Assembly: GCA_019635215.1 (NCBI GenBank)
Contig: JAHBZZ010000001.1
Location: 186,001-250,000, forward strand
Length of the DNA: 64,000 nt
Origin: Nitrosomonas sp.
GTDB lineage: Bacteria > Pseudomonadota > Gammaproteobacteria > Burkholderiales > Nitrosomonadaceae
Direction of reading: 5' to 3'
The notes beneath the pieces were generated by a model, which worked only from the letters and a program-made list of their open reading frames with translations, was not told where the DNA came from and searched no databases. The position numbers and the translations under genes were made by a program. Of this stretch, positions 59,647-64,000 are shown piece by piece (within the stretch, counting starts at the first letter, position 1; every line of letters starts with the position of its first letter).

Positions 59647-60207
59647 ATGAAAGCAGTCCGTAGAGATTCTTACAGCAATTTGCTTATTCATTCGAAATTT
59701 CCTGCAATGCTTTTAAGTGTGTCATTGTCCTTTATTCAGCCTGTTCAGGCCGCAAGCGGCGATGCAAGCAACAAAAATCCACTGGCGTTTGGTGCGGAAC
59801 AGCGTTTGATCGATTTCAGCCGGCTTGATTGGGAGTCCATGAAATCGGACAATATTCCACCCGGCGCAGAAATAGCGATTCTACACGGCAATTTTGAAAC
59901 AGGACCGGCCGAAGCTGTCGTGCGTTTGCCCGCTCATTATACTTTTCCTGCGCACAGTCATCCCATCACAGAAACTTATTTATGGATTCAAGGTGATTTC
60001 AGTTATGTCAGTGCGGATGGCAAAACAGTGGATATGAAAGCACCTACTTTTATCAGCTTACCTGAAAATGTGCCGCATGCATTGATCTGCAAGGATCAGC
60101 CCTGCATATTCTATCTTCGCTATGAGAAACCGTTCGAAGTGAAATTCCACCCCATGCCAAAAATGGAGAAAATCCCATTGCCGGAAATTCGCACTTACAA
60201 TCATTAA
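59647..60207 (+). CDS. Exported cupin-domain protein
   Basis: From the ATG at 59647 (GGAG nine bases upstream) the product is 186 residues with a signal peptide ending near PVQAASG, so it should be periplasmic. The cupin core has the metal-ligand pattern PAHYTFPAHSHPITETYLWIQG followed by ISLPENVPHALIC, like ChrR-type cupins. Catalytic or sensory function is unknown. A zinc alcohol dehydrogenase gene follows 60 bases later on the same strand and may be co-expressed. Confidence 0.83.
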   Translation: MKAVRRDSYSNLLIHSKFPAMLLSVSLSFIQPVQAASGDASNKNPLAFGAEQRLIDFSRLDWESMKSDNIPPGAEIAILHGNFETGPAEAVVRLPAHYTFPAHSHPITETYLWIQGDFSYVSADGKTVDMKAPTFISLPENVPHALICKDQPCIFYLRYEKPFEVKFHPMPKMEKIPLPEIRTYNH

Positions 60208-60267
60208 AGTTTCAAATGAATAGGATGCATAAAATTTCAATCAGTCACTGCATACCGGAGGATTAAA

Positions 60268-61284
60268 ATGACTCAAATCCAAGCCTGGGCAGGTCATGGC
60301 CCTAAACAGAAACTTGAACGTTATACGTATGATCCTGGCCCGTTAGGGGCGGAAGAAGTCGAAATTGCCGTTGATTACTGCGGTTTATGCCACTCCGATT
60401 TGTCAATCATCAATGATGAATGGAGGATGACAAAGTATCCGGTCGTACCGGGACACGAAGTTGTGGGCAGCATTATTGCCATGGGCAAGCAAGTCAAGGG
60501 TCTGAAAATTGGGCAGAAGGTCGGCGTGGGCTGGAACGCCGACAGTTGCATGCACTGTCACGAATGCATAGGGGGTAATCACAATCTGTGCTTAACCGCT
60601 CAGCCTACCATCGTCGGGCATCGCGGAGGCTTTGCCGAAAGGGTCAGGGCGCATTGGGTATGGACTATTCCGTTACCCGATGGATTGGATATCGCCAGTG
60701 CAGGCCCGTTATTGTGTGGTGGAATTACTGTATTTTCGCCGTTGCTGACATTCAATCTCAAACCGACTCATCACATCGGGATTGTGGGTATCGGCGGGTT
60801 GGGACATATGGGACTTAAATTTGCCCGGGCATGGGGCTGCGAAGTGACTGCATTTACCTCTAATGCATCGAAAGCGGATGAAGCCAGAAATTTTGGCGCG
60901 CATCACGTGGTGTCCAGCCGTGATCAATCCGCGTTGCGCAAAATGGCCAATTCATTGGATATGCTGATTGTGACAGTTAATCTGCCTATGGATTGGGCGG
61001 GTTTATTGAGAACCTTGAAACCGAATGGCCGTCTTCACGTAGTTGGCGCAGTTGTAGAGCCGATGCCGATCCCGGCGATCGATTTAATCTTTGGACAAAA
61101 AAGCGTTTCAGGCTCTCCAACCGGCAGTCCAGTTACATTGGCCACCATGCTGGAATTTGCTGCAAGACACCATATTGCACCGCAAGTCGAACATTTCCCA
61201 ATGAGCCGGATTAATGAGGCACTTGAGCATCTGGAAGCCGGTAAAGCGCGTTATCGTGTTGTGTTAGAGGCCGATTTTAACTAA
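60268..61284 (+). CDS. Zinc-dependent alcohol/aldehyde dehydrogenase (cinnamyl-alcohol dehydrogenase-like)
   Basis: It reduces aldehydes or oxidises alcohols with NAD(P). The 338-residue product has catalytic zinc ligands in CGLCHSD (C41) and GHE (H63, E64), the structural zinc cysteines C94, C97, C100 and C108, and the nucleotide-binding GIGGLGHMGLKFARAWG. The CGLCHSD and late SGSPTGSP segments place it in the YahK/CAD-like group, which usually prefers NADPH and aldehyde reduction. GGAGG lies before the ATG. The substrate is not evident from context. Confidence 0.93.
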   Translation: MTQIQAWAGHGPKQKLERYTYDPGPLGAEEVEIAVDYCGLCHSDLSIINDEWRMTKYPVVPGHEVVGSIIAMGKQVKGLKIGQKVGVGWNADSCMHCHECIGGNHNLCLTAQPTIVGHRGGFAERVRAHWVWTIPLPDGLDIASAGPLLCGGITVFSPLLTFNLKPTHHIGIVGIGGLGHMGLKFARAWGCEVTAFTSNASKADEARNFGAHHVVSSRDQSALRKMANSLDMLIVTVNLPMDWAGLLRTLKPNGRLHVVGAVVEPMPIPAIDLIFGQKSVSGSPTGSPVTLATMLEFAARHHIAPQVEHFPMSRINEALEHLEAGKARYRVVLEADFN

Positions 61285-61347
61285 AGCTGACACGGAACTC
61301 TGAGCGCCCTCGAAAAAAATCAAATCACAATAAACTGCAATGCCCTC

Positions 61348-61378
61348 ACACGAAGCCGAGACTCTCTCGGCTTCGTGT
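61348..61378. terminator. Perfect 14-bp hairpin after the dehydrogenase gene
   Basis: ACACGAAGCCGAGA pairs fully with TCTCGGCTTCGTGT around a three-base loop, 64 bases past the stop. There is no T-run on either side, so it may be a transcript-end stabiliser or a factor-dependent terminator and not a classical intrinsic one. Confidence 0.55.
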
Positions 61379-61497
61379 CGGCTCAGTGAAACAACTGTCC
61401 GTCATAATGGGAACAGCTCCCAAACAAAACCAGGATAGCTCACTGACATAAAATGAACAAAAATACGCAGTCTCGCAGTCTGGGTGCGTAATCACTT

Positions 61498-62133
61498 TTA
61501 ATGGATGATGTCCAATGATAACAGCAGCCGCATTTCGTCCTCATCCAGATCAGGTGATCGATGTAAAACCCCGGAACCTTCGATTCCTTCCCATCGGTCA
61601 CCTTTAAACAGGGCAATATCACCCGAACCCAGCCTTTGTACAGAATCAGCGCTGCCAGGTATTTGATCAAGTATTTCCGGAAAATCCGGTTTGTTCGCCA
61701 TACAGTCGAGCCATTCGGTCCCTTTTCCGGCATATGTTGTTATCAAGCGACAGGGTACTTTATCGGTATGAAAACGCGGACACATGGTTTTATTTAAGAC
61801 ACACAATCTAAAGCCGATTTGACGAGACTCGAATAAACATGCGTACATTTCCACCACCATATATACATCCTTGATAAAGGATTGCCGGTAGAAATGTTGC
61901 GGAAGTGCAGCACCCAGCAAACCGTTCAATTCATGTAAATGCACCGCCCGCGTCAATTGGAAATCATGCGAAGTATTCTGCAGAAAAACCGCATACGCTT
62001 TAACATCAACACTTATCGCGCGTCTATAGATACACAGTTTAATATCGGCATCATAGATTCGCGTCAGTATTCCGGGCGCATATCCGGATATACAGATACT
62101 CGAATACTTGTTTTTGACAGGCATTGTTCCCAT
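61498..62133 (-). CDS. DUF1826 family protein
   Basis: The 211-residue product resembles DUF1826 proteins: VFLQNTSHDFQLTRAVHLHELN, then CPRFHTDKVPCRLITTYAGKGTEWL and a late GDIALFKGDRWEG...GVLHRSPD. The HxD and late His suggest a cupin-like or 2-oxoglutarate-oxygenase-like metal site, which is inference. It begins three bases after the COG0523 GTPase gene. DUF1826 genes are known beside Zur-controlled COG0523 genes, so a role in zinc limitation is likely. Confidence 0.85.
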   Translation of the reverse strand: MGTMPVKNKYSSICISGYAPGILTRIYDADIKLCIYRRAISVDVKAYAVFLQNTSHDFQLTRAVHLHELNGLLGAALPQHFYRQSFIKDVYMVVEMYACLFESRQIGFRLCVLNKTMCPRFHTDKVPCRLITTYAGKGTEWLDCMANKPDFPEILDQIPGSADSVQRLGSGDIALFKGDRWEGIEGSGVLHRSPDLDEDEMRLLLSLDIIH

Positions 62134-62136
62134 ACT

Positions 62137-63336
62137 TCATGCTCGCCAAAGCGCAAATGGATCTTCCAAAGCAGCCCAACCATTCCTTCCGGCCCCCAGT
62201 TCTTCATCGGTCAACAGACATTCATCCAGCCATTGACACAAAGCATGCCGATCCAGATTCTGCCCTATAAAAACCAGCTCCTGCCGCCGGTCGCCATAAG
62301 GTTCCTGCCATTTTTCCATGATCGACTGAATGTGGGTTTGATCGTGTGGCCATTCGCTTCTGGGTACCGCTTGCCAGAACATGCCGGCATAACCATAGCG
62401 GGCAATACCACCGGCCTGACTCCATTGCCCAACGTCATCCGGCCGTGTCGCCAGCCAGAAAAAACCTTTGGACCGAAGCAGCTTTCCCTCTGTCCAGGGC
62501 TGATGGAGAAAGTCATAGAAACGCTGCGGATGAAATGGCTTTCTGGCTGAATAGATAAAGCTGCCGATACCGTATTCTTCGGTTTCCGGAATGTGCTCTC
62601 CGCGCATTTCCTTTAGCCAGCCCGGCGCCTGCTGCGCATGCTCAAAACCGAATTTTCCGGTGTTCAGGATCTTGGAAAGCTCTATCTGTCCGTTTTCGAT
62701 GGCAATGATTTCCGCTTGTGTGTTCAAGCAGTGCAGAATATTGCGTAATTTTTCCAGCGTTGCTGAATTAACCAGATCGACTTTATTGATCAGGATGACA
62801 TCGCTGAATTCCACCTGTTCAATCAGCAGATCGGCAACACTGCGTTCGTCGTCTTCTCCCAAGCTTTCGCCTGCCGCCCGCAACATTCTGGCTTCTTCGT
62901 AATCTTTCAGAAAATTAACCGCATCGACCACGGTCACCATCGTATCAAGACGCGCAATGTCAACCAGACCAACGCCATCATTATCTGAAAAAGTAAACGT
63001 TTCCGCGATCGGCATGGGCTCCGATATACCCGTCGATTCGATGATCAAATAATCAAACCTTCTTTCACCGGCAAGCTCGCATACCGCAATTAACAGATCC
63101 TCGCGTAATGTGCAGCAAATGCAGCCATTGCTGAACTCAATCAGCTTTTCCTGGCATCGGTTTAACGAAACTTCTTTCTCGATAATCGCCGCATCGATGT
63201 TTATCTCACTCATATCATTGACAATAACAGCGACACGCAATCCTTCCCGGTTCTTCAGAATATGATTCAGAACGGTTGTTTTACCTGCCCCCAGAAAACC
63301 TGAAAGCACAGTCACCGGCAGACGATAGTTTTGCAT
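62137..63336 (-). CDS. COG0523 (G3E) GTPase, probable zinc metallochaperone
   Basis: These GTPases deliver metal, often zinc under starvation, to target proteins. The 399-residue product has Walker [10 protein letters not shown] (13-21), the metal-binding [10 protein letters not shown] (71-80), VINKVDL-type guanine recognition (ILINKVDL) and a CobW C-terminal domain with [17 protein letters not shown]. The upstream palindromes and the DUF1826 neighbour point to the Zur-regulated subgroup over cobalamin CobW. No cobalamin genes are in the window. Confidence 0.93.
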   Translation of the reverse strand: MQNYRLPVTVLSGFLGAGKTTVLNHILKNREGLRVAVIVNDMSEINIDAAIIEKEVSLNRCQEKLIEFSNGCICCTLREDLLIAVCELAGERRFDYLIIESTGISEPMPIAETFTFSDNDGVGLVDIARLDTMVTVVDAVNFLKDYEEARMLRAAGESLGEDDERSVADLLIEQVEFSDVILINKVDLVNSATLEKLRNILHCLNTQAEIIAIENGQIELSKILNTGKFGFEHAQQAPGWLKEMRGEHIPETEEYGIGSFIYSARKPFHPQRFYDFLHQPWTEGKLLRSKGFFWLATRPDDVGQWSQAGGIARYGYAGMFWQAVPRSEWPHDQTHIQSIMEKWQEPYGDRRQELVFIGQNLDRHALCQWLDECLLTDEELGAGRNGWAALEDPFALWRA

Positions 63337-63360
63337 AAAATTAATATGTTAAAAGAATTT

Positions 63361-63388
63361 ATATGTTAGATATGATATAACATATCAT
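63361..63388 (-). promoter_or_regulatory. Zur-like operator upstream of the COG0523 gene
   Basis: Two overlapping inverted repeats: ATATGTTA (63361-63368) with TAACATAT (63378-63385), and ATGATAT (63372-63378) with ATATCAT (63382-63388). The TATAACAT half agrees with the known proteobacterial Zur half-site; the other half is weaker. It lies 24 bases before the ATG, where a repressor would block transcription of the two-gene unit. Confidence 0.55.
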
Positions 63389-63648
63389 TTAATAAATACA
63401 ACCTTAATATCATTCATATTCAATCACCCTTTTTCCCCGTTTTTGTAAATGTCATGCTGCGATAAACCACGCCATATATCATTACAGAATGTATCTATCC
63501 GCCCGGTATAATAGCGATCACCTTTAATATTTGTGCTTTTAAATTCACAACCCGGACCTCCGACAATCAGTAAAATGAATTGTTAATTAAACATAACAAA
63601 ATGACGGCTATCAGAGACCATATAAAATAAGCGAATAAAAGAACTATT
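63389..63648. other. Divergent intergenic region COG0523 / aroG
   Basis: AT-rich stretch without a supported gene. A TATAAA (63621-63626) lies 23 bases before the DAHP synthase ATG and may be its -10 element, with no clear -35. Confidence 0.3.
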
Positions 63649-64000
63649 ATGAAATTCCAGACCGATGATTTACGCATTATTGGCATGCATGAACTCCGCC
63701 CGCCAGTGGAACTGCATGGCGACTATCCGCTGACAGAAGCTGCAACTGAAACAGTCTATGCCGCACGGCAAGACGTTCACCGCATTTTGCATGGCGACGA
63801 TGATCGCCTGCTGGTCGTTACCGGCCCCTGCTCCATCCATGATACCGAGGCCGCACTGGAATATGCCGTTCGTCTGAAACACCTGCGCGAGGTTTTCAAG
63901 CATCAGTTGCATATCATCATGCGCGTGTATTTCGAGAAACCACGCACAACGGTCGGATGGAAGGGATTGATTAACGATCCTGATCTGGATAACAGCTTTC
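63649..64000 (+). CDS. aroG: 3-deoxy-7-phosphoheptulonate (DAHP) synthase, N-terminal part (cut by window edge)
   Basis: This enzyme joins erythrose-4-phosphate and PEP in the first step of aromatic amino acid synthesis. The frame opens at the ATG at 63649 with MKFQTDDLRIIGMHELRPP and continues to the window edge (117 codons). It contains the class I motif VVTGPCSIHD, AALEYAVRLKHL and MRVYFEKPRTTVGWKGLINDP. This is the AroF/G/H type; which feedback inhibitor it obeys cannot be read from this part. Confidence 0.93.
   Translation, partial: MKFQTDDLRIIGMHELRPPVELHGDYPLTEAATETVYAARQDVHRILHGDDDRLLVVTGPCSIHDTEAALEYAVRLKHLREVFKHQLHIIMRVYFEKPRTTVGWKGLINDPDLDNSF

Noticed and set aside
61440-61733. 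97-codon minus-strand ORF overlapping the DUF1826 gene
   Set aside because: It lies in another frame of the DUF1826 coding region and lacks a ribosome binding site and any recognisable domain.

Overview
The window looks like a chromosomal segment of a betaproteobacterium of the Nitrosomonas type. This is an inference from gene content and order, because no rRNA or marker search was possible. Supporting points are the LysM-dprA-smg-topB block facing def-fmt-rsmB, the pilT-pilU and recA-recX-alaS blocks, a hopanoid-type class III aminotransferase, and an energy economy based on pyrophosphate (PPi-dependent phosphofructokinase plus membrane pyrophosphatase). I saw no tRNA, rRNA, CRISPR array, prophage or complete insertion sequence. 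The only mobile-element trace is a short IS3-type orfA remnant near 59.2 kb.

Layout. 1-6.7 kb: 5' part of comEC (running off the left end), pilU and pilT, a PlsC-like acyltransferase, apaH, dapB and bamE. 6.7-20 kb: fur with a palindromic promoter, an MltB-type lytic transglycosylase, a fadE-fadD pair, dapE, two tandem paralogous exported helical proteins, a HpnO-like aminotransferase, a DUF2835 protein and ettA. 19.8-30.5 kb: a glycogen island with glgA, pgi, two different GH57 enzymes and glgC on the minus strand, and glgB divergent from them. 30.8-43.9 kb: topB, smg, dprA and a LysM protein, divergent from def, fmt, rsmB, a DUF4390 protein and an NtrY/NtrX-type two-component pair. 43.9-53.0 kb: hppA, pfp and adk on the minus strand, then recA, recX, a small OB-like exported protein and alaS on the plus strand.

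53.0-57.8 kb is the most unusual part: a compact minus-strand operon that looks like a RiPP (ribosomally made, modified peptide) system. It encodes a 72-residue precursor with a textbook double-glycine leader and a cysteine-free 40-residue core, a radical SAM protein with a degraded SPASM-like C-terminus, a HlyD-type adaptor, and an ABC exporter with an intact C39 leader peptidase. I could not match the core to a peptide class I know.

57.8-64 kb is accessory: a thiopurine methyltransferase, the IS3 remnant, a 61-codon ORF with a strong ribosome binding site, a periplasmic cupin and a zinc alcohol dehydrogenase. Then come a DUF1826 protein and a COG0523 metallochaperone GTPase behind a Zur-like palindrome, and the start of a DAHP synthase gene at the right edge.

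Together the central genes describe a cell that stores carbon as glycogen, remodels and breaks it down with GH57 and branching enzymes, links it through Pgi to a PPi-driven phosphofructokinase step, and recovers PPi energy as a proton gradient through HppA. Start sites were chosen by ribosome binding sites, overlaps and family N-termini, and several differ from the longest possible frame.
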